Positions 13,593-19,641 of a stretch of 25,258 nt of DNA are shown in pieces. The DNA lies in IMG/VR virus record IMGVR_UViG_3300006919_000396, positions 1 to 25,258 of that record, one strand, 5' to 3'. Position numbers and translations under genes: made by a program. The DNA comes from a virus. The notes beneath the pieces are model-generated. The model was not told the origin of the DNA. It did no database searches and was given only the letters and a program-made list of their open reading frames with translations. Every line of letters begins with the position of its first letter. Positions within the stretch are counted from its first letter, which is position 1.

Positions 13593-14164
13593 TCACTCCT
13601 TGGTCTGTAGCCAGTCCCAGAGCGCATCGGCTTCCTCTGACGACAGGTCACTGCCGGCATCGGGATTGTTCGCCTGCTGGTAGCCCTCGACGACTGCGAG
13701 GTACTGCCAGATGCTCATGCGGTCGATTTCTTGCGGGGTGAAGCCGAGGACGGCGCCGGTTCCGTAGATGGCAGCGAACCGGAGTTTGCCGTTCGGGAGC
13801 GGCGCTTCCCCCGACCCCGACTTGCTGCCTCTGCTTTTTTTCCGACTTCCTCCTCGGGCGCTCCGATCACGCCCGCGGTTGCGATGTCGAGCGCCAGCTT
13901 CCACGATTCCATCGGGGGCCGGTCCTCGACATATTGCCGGATGAGCTTCAGAGCCTTGGCTGGCTCCAGACCACCACCGATCAGGCCGTAGCGGATGACC
14001 TCGCGAATGTCCTCGATACGCCAGCGGCCTGCCGCCAAACGGTCGAGGATGACATACGGCCCCGCGTCGCAGGATTCCTGAATGTCGCGCCATTCGCCCC
14101 AGCCGAGGCGAAAGGTGTAATCGTCATCGCCGAAGGCCGCGGTGTGCGAACCGTTGCGGCTCAT
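13593..14164 (-). CDS. Tail assembly chaperone, long frameshift product (gpGT-like)
   Basis: The second frame (stop at 13593) has no own start signal but encodes FAAIYGTGAVLGFTPQEIDRMSIWQYLAVVEGYQQ, the pattern of the T domain of tail assembly chaperones. It is joined to the first frame by a -1 slip on a run of seven As (minus strand, 13841-13835) after 110 codons, then reads SRGSKSGSGEAPLP for 80 residues, giving a 190-residue fusion. G-type and GT-type products act together to fold tape measure and recruit tube protein; neither enters the virion. Coordinates span both frames; the joint is at the A run. Confidence 0.85.
13715..14164 (-). CDS. Tail assembly chaperone, short product (gpG-like)
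   Basis: This is the unshifted 149-residue product. Residues about 10-105 (DDDYTFRLGWGEWRDIQESCDAGPYVILDRLAAGRWRIEDIREVIRYGLIGGGLEP) match the tail assembly chaperone of gene transfer agents and related phages, whose job is to chaperone the tape measure. The last 40 residues (RGRGKRRSRTANSGS and on) are low-complexity, as expected for the end of the short form past a frameshift site. The ATG at 14164 overlaps the stop of the tail tube gene by one base. Confidence 0.88.
   Translation of the reverse strand: MSRNGSHTAAFGDDDYTFRLGWGEWRDIQESCDAGPYVILDRLAAGRWRIEDIREVIRYGLIGGGLEPAKALKLIRQYVEDRPPMESWKLALDIATAGVIGAPEEEVGKKAEAASRGRGKRRSRTANSGSLPSTEPAPSSASPRKKSTA
13835..13841 (-). promoter_or_regulatory. 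Slippery heptamer A AAA AAA for programmed -1 frameshift
   Basis: On the minus strand the zero frame reads GTC GGA AAA AAA GCA, so the heptamer has the X XXY YYZ form with all As. A -1 slip continues as AGC AGA GGC AGC in the frame of the T-like domain. The 0-frame and -1-frame codon phases were checked against both ORF ends and agree. It lies between tail tube and tape measure, the conserved position for this event in siphophages. Confidence 0.88.
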
Positions 14165-14601
14165 CAGGTGACGACCCTCGTCATTTCACCATCCGACTGC
14201 ATGGAGACGTTCGCCGTGGCGCGCTGCGCGTTTTCGGCACCCACCTCGAAGCTCTCGACGTGCATCGCGCCAGTCCATGTGATCGTTTTCGTGGGGAATT
14301 CCCATTCGATCTTCACAGAGACGGAATCGACGCTCTCCCATGCGTCCAGCCATGTCTCAACGCTCTCGGACGCCAAGACACCTTCGCCGCCGACAGTCAT
14401 GGAAAGCGAAGCAGCGTCGCGTCCCAACCAGTCCACTTTATCTGGATCATCACAATCCGGAAGTTGAAAATCATTAAGTGCTTTGCTCAACGTAATAGAA
14501 CGCGAAGTAAAACCACACGGAGCTGCGAATACCTCTGGGGATGCACCATCGCCAAGAAGCACTCTTACTTTGCCACCCTTGATAGTTGTTGCCACGGCCA
14601 T
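14164..14601 (-). CDS. Major tail tube protein
   Basis: The 145-residue protein should polymerise into the tail tube. It has the expected size and pattern for the gpV/tail-tube family (TTIKGGKVRVLLGDGASPEVFAAPCGFTSRSITLSKALNDFQLPDCDDPD, then WTGAMHVESFEVGAENAQRATANVSMQSDGEMTRV), with beta strands and one helix region. It sits just upstream of the chaperone and tape measure genes. The ATG at 14601 has GGAG about ten bases upstream. Its first third is unusually AT-rich (about 38 percent GC by my count over 14461-14520), unlike the rest of the gene and its neighbours except the region beyond the adjacent HNH gene. A terminator hairpin precedes it. Confidence 0.82.
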   Translation of the reverse strand: MAVATTIKGGKVRVLLGDGASPEVFAAPCGFTSRSITLSKALNDFQLPDCDDPDKVDWLGRDAASLSMTVGGEGVLASESVETWLDAWESVDSVSVKIEWEFPTKTITWTGAMHVESFEVGAENAQRATANVSMQSDGEMTRVVT

Positions 14602-14617
14602 TTAGAATGCTCCATAG

Positions 14618-14641
14618 AAAAAGGCCGCTCGACGGCGGCCT
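14618..14641 (-). terminator. Intrinsic terminator between HNH gene and tail tube gene
   Basis: On the minus strand AGGCCGC (14641-14635) pairs with GCGGCCT (14628-14622) around a six-base loop, followed by TTTTTC. Just 16 bases separate the T tract from the tail tube ATG, and that space holds the ribosome binding site (TATGGAGCA). It shares a 17-base motif with the element before the endolysin. Confidence 0.75.
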
Positions 14642-14668
14642 GATTGATGAGGTTGTGTTTGTTTGCGG

Positions 14669-15472
14669 TCAGATCAGCAAAGTGCGCTTTGCGCCCTTGC
14701 TGACGTTTTCCCCTGACCACAAAGGCCGGAGATTGGTTAGCGCCCACGCAGCCTTGAAGCCGGGGCACTCAGGGGTGGCGAAATCGAACGACGCGAGTGG
14801 CAAAATGTGATCGATGTGCCATTCGCTCCTGTTCGCCCAAGACATCCCTTTGGCAAACTGGCGTTCCAGGTGAAGCATCAGGTCGTTTAGCGAATATCCC
14901 ACCAGGGTTTCCCAGCGCCTGCCTGACTTACCCGCCTGCATAGAGAGGCGGATTCCGTGCGATATCCTCTTACTGATGTCATACCCAGGGTTTGAAGCGC
15001 GGTGTTCGCGTTCCCACGCATTGACCATGGTCCGTCGATGCTCGGATCGGGAGTAAGCAATCAGTTTTTCTCTATCGCGCGCTCGCTCTTTGGCGCGTCT
15101 GGCGAGGACCTTCTCGCGATTCCTCTCATTATAGCGCCGGACTTTCGCCCTAGCCTTCTCTCGGTTGTTCGCAGCCCATGCGTTCATGCTCTCCTTTCGA
15201 GCGAATGGCTTGCATGGCTCGCAGAATATCTTCCGAGCTTTGGATGGGAAGCTGTCTCCGCATCGTTTGCATATCGACAACCGGGGCGGCTCAGCCGCTT
15301 TGCGCCGGTGATATCTCTCCAACTGGTCTATACGCCGGGCCGCTCGTTTGTACGTGAACTGGCAAGGCTGGCACCGCTTCTGCTTTGACCCGGTTCGGTC
15401 GAAACGCACGCCGCAATCGGCGCAGTCCACTGGCGCAAAGCATCGAGCAACGGTATTCGTCTGATTAGCCAT
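14669..15472 (-). CDS. HNH homing endonuclease with zinc-finger N-terminus
   Basis: This 267-residue protein has two CxxC pairs near the N-terminus (CADC at 21-24 region with CQPC, then CKRC with CEPC), probably zinc-binding. A long Arg/Lys/Glu-rich helix follows (NNREKARAKVRRYNERNREKVLARRAKERARDREK). The C-terminal HNH nuclease is WHIDHILPLASFDFATPECPGFKAAWALTNLRPLWSGENVSKGAK, with the His-Ile-Asp-His pair and the downstream Asn of the fold. It is a free-standing homing enzyme, inserted between two neck/tail genes in the same direction. The ATG at 15472 has GGAGG five bases upstream; the TTG at 15487 lacks one. The low-GC valley around it fits homing. Confidence 0.88.
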   Translation of the reverse strand: MANQTNTVARCFAPVDCADCGVRFDRTGSKQKRCQPCQFTYKRAARRIDQLERYHRRKAAEPPRLSICKRCGDSFPSKARKIFCEPCKPFARKESMNAWAANNREKARAKVRRYNERNREKVLARRAKERARDREKLIAYSRSEHRRTMVNAWEREHRASNPGYDISKRISHGIRLSMQAGKSGRRWETLVGYSLNDLMLHLERQFAKGMSWANRSEWHIDHILPLASFDFATPECPGFKAAWALTNLRPLWSGENVSKGAKRTLLI

Positions 15473-15501
15473 TCTGACCTCCGACAAGGTTGGCTTGGTT
15501 A

Positions 15502-15535
15502 GAAGCCGTCGAGAGGTGAGATGCTCGGCGGCTTC
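15502..15535 (-). repeat. Inverted repeat between tail completion gene and HNH gene
   Basis: GAAGCCGTCGAG (15502-15513) and CTCGGCGGCTTC (15524-15535) pair over 12 positions with one G-T wobble and a ten-base loop. No U tract follows on the minus strand. It may be a terminator or the boundary of the HNH insertion. Confidence 0.4.
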
Positions 15536-15540
15536 GCCTT

Positions 15541-15954
15541 TTATATACTGTCCGGCCGTTCCACGAAAGCTTCGAAAGTTAAAACACCGTGAGATGTTAA
15601 ACCGTCGCTATCGCGGAGAATGCGCGTCTGCCGGTGGCGGAAATAGACAAGGGCGTTGTTCGTCAGGGGTAGGTCGTATTCGTGCAGGGCAGCGCGAACC
15701 GCGTCACTCACTGCCTTGACCTCGGGAAAGCCGACAGCGCGCGACCAGCAGTCGATCTGCAACGAAATGTCGAAGCCGTCGATACAAGTGGCGTCTTCCG
15801 TCAGCTCATCGGTCGGGCCGAAGGTCACATATGGGAACGTCGCCCCGTTCGGCACCTGATCGTAGATGCGTGTGCCGATCAGCGAGGTGACGGCGGCAAC
15901 GGCCTTGAGGCGCGTTACGATGGCACCCTGAAGCTCTAGCGAAGGCGATGTCAT
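15541..15954 (-). CDS. Tail completion / terminator protein (DUF3168-like)
   Basis: The 137-residue sequence starts SLELQGAIVTRLKAVAAVTSLIGTRIYDQVPNGATFPYVTFG and continues TCIDGFDISLQIDCWSRAVGFPEVKAVSDAVRAAL. This is the standard DUF3168 pattern of the protein that ends the tail tube and joins it to the neck. It begins one base after the gp10-like gene stops. Its 3' end (15541-15600, about 42 percent GC by count) is AT-rich next to the HNH gene, unlike its 5' part. Confidence 0.9.
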   Translation of the reverse strand: MTSPSLELQGAIVTRLKAVAAVTSLIGTRIYDQVPNGATFPYVTFGPTDELTEDATCIDGFDISLQIDCWSRAVGFPEVKAVSDAVRAALHEYDLPLTNNALVYFRHRQTRILRDSDGLTSHGVLTFEAFVERPDSI

Positions 15955-16407
15955 CTATCGTTTCCTCGCCTTGCGAACGGCTTTGTTGACGGCGCCCGCG
16001 ACCTTGCGCCGGATGCGCTTCTTGTTGGCGCGGTAGGTCGGGAAGACATGGGGCTGCGCGGCCATCTTGACCGTGCCAAATTCCAGAAAGCGCCAGATGA
16101 ACTCCGCGAAGATGCCGGTGGCGTTCGGGTCTTTGGACGTGCCCACACGGACCTTGCTTCGTCCGGCTGTTCGCCCGCTGAGCTTTGCGCCCTCGATGCT
16201 GGCCCGATATTCGCCAGTCTCGCCAAGGGGCGCGACACGTTCGATCGCAACGGCCAGATCCTGCGCCGCTTCAAGCTGCGCCTCTGCCACTTCCTTTTCC
16301 GTGTCCGGCAGGAGGCGATTGAGCCGCCGATAGAGCGCCGCCCGGCCTTCAATCTTGGCCCTGACCCTCACGCCGCGGTTCCGCTCTCCACGGTCAAATA
16401 AACCCAT
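15955..16407 (-). CDS. HK97 gp10-like head-tail joining protein
   Basis: The 150-residue protein matches the HK97 gp10 family: VRVRAKIEGRAALYRRLNRLLPDTEKEVAEAQLEAAQDLAVAIERVAPLGETGEYRASIEG, then GIFAEFIWRFLEFGTVKMAAQPHVFPTY, with the typical FLEFGT and QPHVFP motifs and a basic C-terminal tail (RANKKRIRRK). It connects head and tail in the neck. The gene overlaps the head-tail adaptor by 40 bases. It is in the usual position between adaptor and DUF3168 protein. Confidence 0.9.
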   Translation of the reverse strand: MGLFDRGERNRGVRVRAKIEGRAALYRRLNRLLPDTEKEVAEAQLEAAQDLAVAIERVAPLGETGEYRASIEGAKLSGRTAGRSKVRVGTSKDPNATGIFAEFIWRFLEFGTVKMAAQPHVFPTYRANKKRIRRKVAGAVNKAVRKARKR

Positions 16408-16718
16408 GCCGGATCGGTGACGCCATCCACCATGTCGATGGCGTAGACCGTGCCCAGGCGCGCGTCCCTCATCCGCCAGCCCGGCTGGATCGACCGCGTC
16501 TGCGACGATGAACGGACATAGACGCCGAGCACATTGCGGCCTTCCAGCCGCGCGGCGATGACCGCCTCGGAGCCGCCGCGATGGCGGAAATCCGCGCGGG
16601 TCTGGAACTGCTCAGCGAAATCGCCGGCCACGGTGTTCCCGTAGCCATCATCGACAGTCGAGCGAGCATCGAAAGCCACCCGATGGAGAAGATCGGGGGC
16701 ACTAGGCGGTTTCGCCAT
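16368..16718 (-). CDS. Head-tail adaptor protein (SPP1 gp16 / phage_H_T_join type)
   Basis: The 116-residue protein reads APDLLHRVAFDARSTVDDGYGNTVAGDFAEQFQTRADFRHRGGSEAVIAARLEGRNVLGVYVRSS, then WRMRDARLGTVYAIDMVDGV and YLTVESG. The GYGN motif, RADF and EAVIAARL are typical of the head-tail joining family that plugs the portal exit. The ATG at 16718 has GAAGG about eight bases upstream; the longer frame to 16760 has no better site. It overlaps the preceding small gene by 17 bases. Confidence 0.87.
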   Translation of the reverse strand: MAKPPSAPDLLHRVAFDARSTVDDGYGNTVAGDFAEQFQTRADFRHRGGSEAVIAARLEGRNVLGVYVRSSSQTRSIQPGWRMRDARLGTVYAIDMVDGVTDPAWVYLTVESGTAA

Positions 16719-16878
16719 CGTCTTTCGCCTTCCTTGGCGCGGCCACGGCCCCGGCTGCAATCGCCGCGTTGATGTGTGCCTGGGGCGCGCTTCCGCTCCA
16801 TCCGGCCTTGTAGGCGACCGTCACCGGCTTGCTCGGGACGCGGTAGTCGAAATCGCGCAGGAATGTCGCTCGGGCCAT
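16702..16878 (-). CDS. Small phage protein, 58 residues
   Basis: The sequence is RATFLRDFDYRVPSKPVTVAYKAGWSGSAPQAHINAAIAAGAVA followed by a basic tail. The start overlaps the stop of the glycosyltransferase-like gene by one base (TGATG). The longer frame to 17052 is arginine-rich and lies within that gene, so it is a shadow. Small proteins with the DFDYRVP...VTVAYKAG pattern occur next to the head-tail adaptor in related phages, in my recollection; the function is unknown. Confidence 0.6.
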   Translation of the reverse strand: MARATFLRDFDYRVPSKPVTVAYKAGWSGSAPQAHINAAIAAGAVAAPRKAKDDGETA

Positions 16879-17492
16879 CAGATCCAGTGCTCCTTCAACC
16901 AACCGACGTTCGGCAATTGATGCGGCTTCCGTTCTCCGTGGAAGTAGACGACCCGCGTGTCGCCAAGCCCGCGCTTCTCTACGTGACCTTTGTAGGACCG
17001 AACCGCGCCGGGGAACTCGTCGTCGATGAACCGATGCGCGAAGCGCCGGCACCAGACCATGTCGTTCTCGCCGCGATGCTGCGATGCCACCTTGCGATGG
17101 CCCGCCGGCACCAGCGCCACCCCGTTGCAGGCGATCTGCGGATGGTAGGGATCGCGGGGAAGCGCGAACCGATCTGCCGTCATGCAGTAGTCAGCGAGCG
17201 CGTCGCAGTTGCCCGTGACGACCGTGTCGAGACCCACAAGGATCATCGGAACCCCCATGCGATAGGGCTCGATGCAGGTCGAATAGTCCGGCACCTTGGC
17301 CTTGATGCGCTTCTGCTCGATGGGCTCGGAGAATGTCCGGTCCTGATCGGTGAAGCACACGAAACGGAAGGGCTGCGACAGGTTGCGGGCAAAGCCGCGG
17401 TAGAGCTTCTCAACCCATTCTTCCGAATAGCAGCGGGAGAAGTTGCGGGAGCCGCTGTTGGCTTCCCAGAACAAGGTCGCGACCGTGAGCAC
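16878..17492 (-). CDS. GT-A-like glycosyltransferase in the neck operon
   Basis: The GTG start (17492-17490) gives 204 residues. It opens with a strand and motif typical of nucleotide-sugar enzymes (VLTVATLFWEANSGS), followed by YRGFARNLSQPFRFVCFTDQ (31-50). VGLDTVVTGNCDAL (86-99) resembles the DxD-bearing strand of family 8-like transferases (LDTVVTG), where LD is the sugar-nucleotide-binding pair. The C-terminus RVVYFHGERKPHQL is common in phage-encoded members. The ORF extends upstream to 17540 but that part overlaps the neighbouring gene. The gene starts on the last base of the upstream stop, so it is coupled. The acceptor is unknown: a virion protein, host glycan, or host sugar pool are all possible. 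Confidence 0.68.
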   Translation of the reverse strand: MLTVATLFWEANSGSRNFSRCYSEEWVEKLYRGFARNLSQPFRFVCFTDQDRTFSEPIEQKRIKAKVPDYSTCIEPYRMGVPMILVGLDTVVTGNCDALADYCMTADRFALPRDPYHPQIACNGVALVPAGHRKVASQHRGENDMVWCRRFAHRFIDDEFPGAVRSYKGHVEKRGLGDTRVVYFHGERKPHQLPNVGWLKEHWI

Positions 17493-17686
17493 TAGTCCGC
17501 GCGAACTTCGCTCGACAGCTTCGTCAGGTAGGCCGCGCACGCCTCGCCGTAGGAGGGTTCGACACCATCCGACTCTTCCCGAAGGAACTCGTTCACGGAC
17601 TGGAACTCACGCTCGAACTCTTCCGGCGTTTCGATGAAGCGCCGCATCCATTCGTTGAAGCATTTCACCATCTGAACGTTGGTCAT
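17492..17686 (-). CDS. Hypothetical phage protein, 64 residues
   Basis: The sequence TNVQMVKCFNEWMRRFIETPEEFEREFQSVNEFLREESDG, then YGEACAAYLTKL is acidic and helical. I recall similar small proteins near phage neck genes but know no function. The ATG at 17686 follows GGAAGG seven bases upstream; the ATG at 17701 has no site. Its TAG shares one base with the GTG of the glycosyltransferase-like gene, so the two are co-translated. Confidence 0.65.
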   Translation of the reverse strand: MTNVQMVKCFNEWMRRFIETPEEFEREFQSVNEFLREESDGVEPSYGEACAAYLTKLSSEVRAD

Positions 17687-17706
17687 TTGGAGGCCTTCCA
17701 TTGAAG

Positions 17707-18231
17707 CTATGCGGCGTACCGCATCCGCTTGCCACGCCGATCAAAGGGGATCGGCACCCATCCGCCACCACGGCGCCACAGGCAGCCATCCGGCACATCG
17801 CGGTCCACGACTGCGCAGGCAGCCACAACGGCGCCCCTACCCACTCGCACGCCCGGCAGGACAACCGCATTCGCTCCGATCGACGCGCCATCCTCGACAA
17901 TCACGCAGAACCGCTCACCAGAGCGCAGGAGCGTGTCGTCGTAACCGGCCATCGAGACTTCCGGCCAGACATCGTTCGCAAAGACCACATTCGGGCCGAC
18001 GAACACGTCATTGCCGATCTGGAACCCCGGCCCCATGACGACGCCGGATGAAATCTTGCAGCGATCACCGAAGACCGCGCCCGAGAGCACAACCCCTGCC
18101 CCGACAGTGCAGTCCTCACCGATCACCGTGCCGCAAACCACCGAAGCGAATTGCCAGACCGTCGTGCGAGCGCCGACAGTGGCGCCCTCGACATGCGCCT
18201 GGGGGTGAATGGCAGCCTGCAAGTCGATCAT
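17707..18231 (-). CDS. Left-handed beta-helix sugar N-acyltransferase (WlbB/FdtC-like)
   Basis: The 174-residue protein is made of hexapeptide repeats ([16 protein letters not shown], then [26 protein letters not shown] and [24 protein letters not shown]), the fold of left-handed beta-helix acyltransferases. The stretch [14 protein letters not shown] (77-90) resembles the fingerprint of 3-amino-sugar N-acetyltransferases such as WlbB and FdtC, which acetylate UDP- or dTDP-linked amino sugars. The ATG at 18231 overlaps the stop of the connector gene (ATGA). The longer frame to 18507 overlaps the connector and is rejected. The C-terminus ([10 protein letters not shown]) is basic. Which sugar it modifies is not readable. 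It is one of three carbohydrate-type genes interspersed among neck genes. Confidence 0.8.
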   Translation of the reverse strand: MIDLQAAIHPQAHVEGATVGARTTVWQFASVVCGTVIGEDCTVGAGVVLSGAVFGDRCKISSGVVMGPGFQIGNDVFVGPNVVFANDVWPEVSMAGYDDTLLRSGERFCVIVEDGASIGANAVVLPGVRVGRGAVVAACAVVDRDVPDGCLWRRGGGWVPIPFDRRGKRMRYAA

Positions 18232-18797
18232 CGGAAGATCCGCCGATTGCTCGCGATCTCGCGAAGGGCCTTTTCCTTCACCGGCTCGCCACCATCGTAG
18301 ATGGCGCGGACCATGGCGGTAATGTTGCGCTGGTCGTTGGCATTCGGCGCCAGTTCCGGGTCGTCGCCCGATCCGCTCGTGCTCGGGTCGTCGTAGCCGG
18401 CGGAAAAGCGCACGCGAACCGGGAACTGCCGGGTCGAAAGCGTCGGGGAACCGAAACTGTCGTTGAACCAGACCTCGGCGCCGTCGTCCGTCTGCCGGAT
18501 GTACCAATCCGCGGCGTCCACCGTCTGCTCGGCATGGGTTGCGTCGAGATACAGGACCGACACGACCTCGCGAACCGGCGAGGCCGGGATGCAGATTGGA
18601 TCATCCCAGCGCTCGCTGCGATATTCGAGATCCGCCGGCAGCATCATGCGCCCGGTGTAATCCTCGTATCGGCGAGTCTCCGACCGGATGTCCCGTGTGA
18701 GCATGTCGTCATCGTCCGCGAAATCGACGCGCAGGTCTGCCTTCACGTCCTCAAGCGGAACAGCGAGCCCGTCTGGTGTCGATAGCCGGATCAGCAT
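18228..18797 (-). CDS. Head-tail connector (HK97 gp6-like)
   Basis: The 189-residue protein has the gp6 pattern: [42 protein letters not shown], then [25 protein letters not shown] and IRVRFSAGY-like [11 protein letters not shown], ending with helical [10 protein letters not shown]. It forms the first ring below the portal. The ATG at 18797 has GGAGG seven bases upstream; the TTG one codon earlier is not needed. It starts 47 bases before the end of the MptE-like frame and is coupled (ATGA) to the acyltransferase downstream. Confidence 0.9.
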   Translation of the reverse strand: MLIRLSTPDGLAVPLEDVKADLRVDFADDDDMLTRDIRSETRRYEDYTGRMMLPADLEYRSERWDDPICIPASPVREVVSVLYLDATHAEQTVDAADWYIRQTDDGAEVWFNDSFGSPTLSTRQFPVRVRFSAGYDDPSTSGSGDDPELAPNANDQRNITAMVRAIYDGGEPVKEKALREIASNRRIFR

Positions 18798-19398
18798 CAA
18801 GGGCCTCCAGAAGGCTCATCTTCGGATAGTTGACCAGAGCCGAAATCGGGCTGGCGTTGATGACCGTGATGCCCATTGCGGCGATCGTCTCGGCCGCCGC
18901 GTCCATGCAGCGCCGCCAGCGATCAACATTCCGGTCTGTCGGGTTGTTCAGGCCGGCGGCGTGGCGCCCGTGCCAATGAAGGCCGTGGTCAAGCCGCATG
19001 TCGAAGCCCACCAGCACGATCTTCGCCGGATGCATCTGCACAGCGAGGTTCAAGCAGTGGAAACCGGAGTTGCCGGACCATCCGACAGTCCCGGTCTTCA
19101 GCAATTCGAGCCGGTCATCGTGCTTGTTGACCCCAACGGCCTTGATGCTCCAGGGCTTGGCCACCGCTGTCTTGTCGACAGACAGTTTCAGCCCGGTGAA
19201 GTCAGGCACGCCCTGATTGACGCGCCACCATGCGAAATCGCAGGCGTAGAGCGCATCAGCCCACGGCGCGAGGCGCCAGGAGTTGTTGATCGCGATCAGT
19301 CGGCAGCGGTCTTCCGCTTCGTATAGCGGCGCTTTTGCCGCGCTGGGGCCTCCTGCGACGACGACGATCGTTTCGCCTCGCCAGTCGGGCCACCAGTC
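18751..19398 (-). CDS. MptE/DUF115-like Rossmann protein (sugar or nonulosonate-type), start unresolved
   Basis: From about 19398 the frame reads DWWPDWRGETIVVVAGGPSAA, then CRLIAINNSWRLAPWADALYACDFAWW, NSGFHCLNLAVQMHPAKIVLVGFDMRL and GLHWHGRHAAGLNNP. This is the glycine-rich pattern of the MptE-like/DUF115 (MAF_flag10) fold, known in Maf flagellin glycosyltransferases and in phage proteins of unknown role. The stop is at 18751. The frame upstream contains no ATG, GTG or internal TTG; the only legal start is TTG at 19581, which would translate the upstream gene's region in another frame and sits too close to that gene's ribosome binding site. The given 5' limit is where family-like sequence begins. 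Rare start codon, frameshift from the 93-residue gene (a -1 shift) or assembly error remain open. Confidence 0.62.
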   Translation of the reverse strand, partial: DWWPDWRGETIVVVAGGPSAAKAPLYEAEDRCRLIAINNSWRLAPWADALYACDFAWWRVNQGVPDFTGLKLSVDKTAVAKPWSIKAVGVNKHDDRLELLKTGTVGWSGNSGFHCLNLAVQMHPAKIVLVGFDMRLDHGLHWHGRHAAGLNNPTDRNVDRWRRCMDAAAETIAAMGITVINASPISALVNYPKMSLLEALDADPAIDTRRARCSA

Positions 19399-19577
19399 TG
19401 GTCCTCCCGAGGGGTGGCGGCTGCCGTCTTGGCGGCCTCCTTTGTCGATGACTGCACCGGAACGAACAGGCCGCGCTTCACGAGTTGCTGAGCCTGATGA
19501 TCCGCCACGTCGATGATCTGGCCGCGCCGGACCCGACCGTAGCCGCCGAATGCGCCGCGAAGGGCCTTGATCTGCAT
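19296..19577 (-). CDS. Small post-capsid protein, 93 residues
   Basis: The N-terminal half (MQIKALRGAFGGYGRVRRGQ, then DHQAQQLVKRGLFVPV) matches the short phage proteins that often follow the major capsid gene, with a KOW-like beta fold. The C-terminal half is low complexity and basic (KRSSSSQEAPARQKRRYTKRK). The ATG at 19577 has a near-perfect AAGGAGG five bases upstream, the strongest site in the region. It overlaps the MptE-like frame in a -1 relation for about 100 bases of family-like sequence and may be the leader of a frameshift product. Confidence 0.75.
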   Translation of the reverse strand: MQIKALRGAFGGYGRVRRGQIIDVADHQAQQLVKRGLFVPVQSSTKEAAKTAAATPREDQTGGPTGEAKRSSSSQEAPARQKRRYTKRKTAAD

Positions 19578-19599
19578 GCAAACCTCCTTCGGTTCATGA

Positions 19600-19623
19600 G
19601 ACGGGCGACCGAAGCCGCCCGTC
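19600..19623 (-). terminator. UUCG-tetraloop hairpin after the major capsid gene
   Basis: On the minus strand GACGGGCGGC pairs with GTCGCCCGTC around TTCG, a ten-base-pair stem (one G-U) closed by the very stable C(UUCG)G tetraloop. It lies 19 bases after the capsid stop (19642) and 23 bases before the next start. There is no U tract, so an mRNA-stabilising 3' end or processing stem is more likely than full termination. Confidence 0.6.
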
Positions 19624-19641
19624 GTGATGACCCGAACTCGA

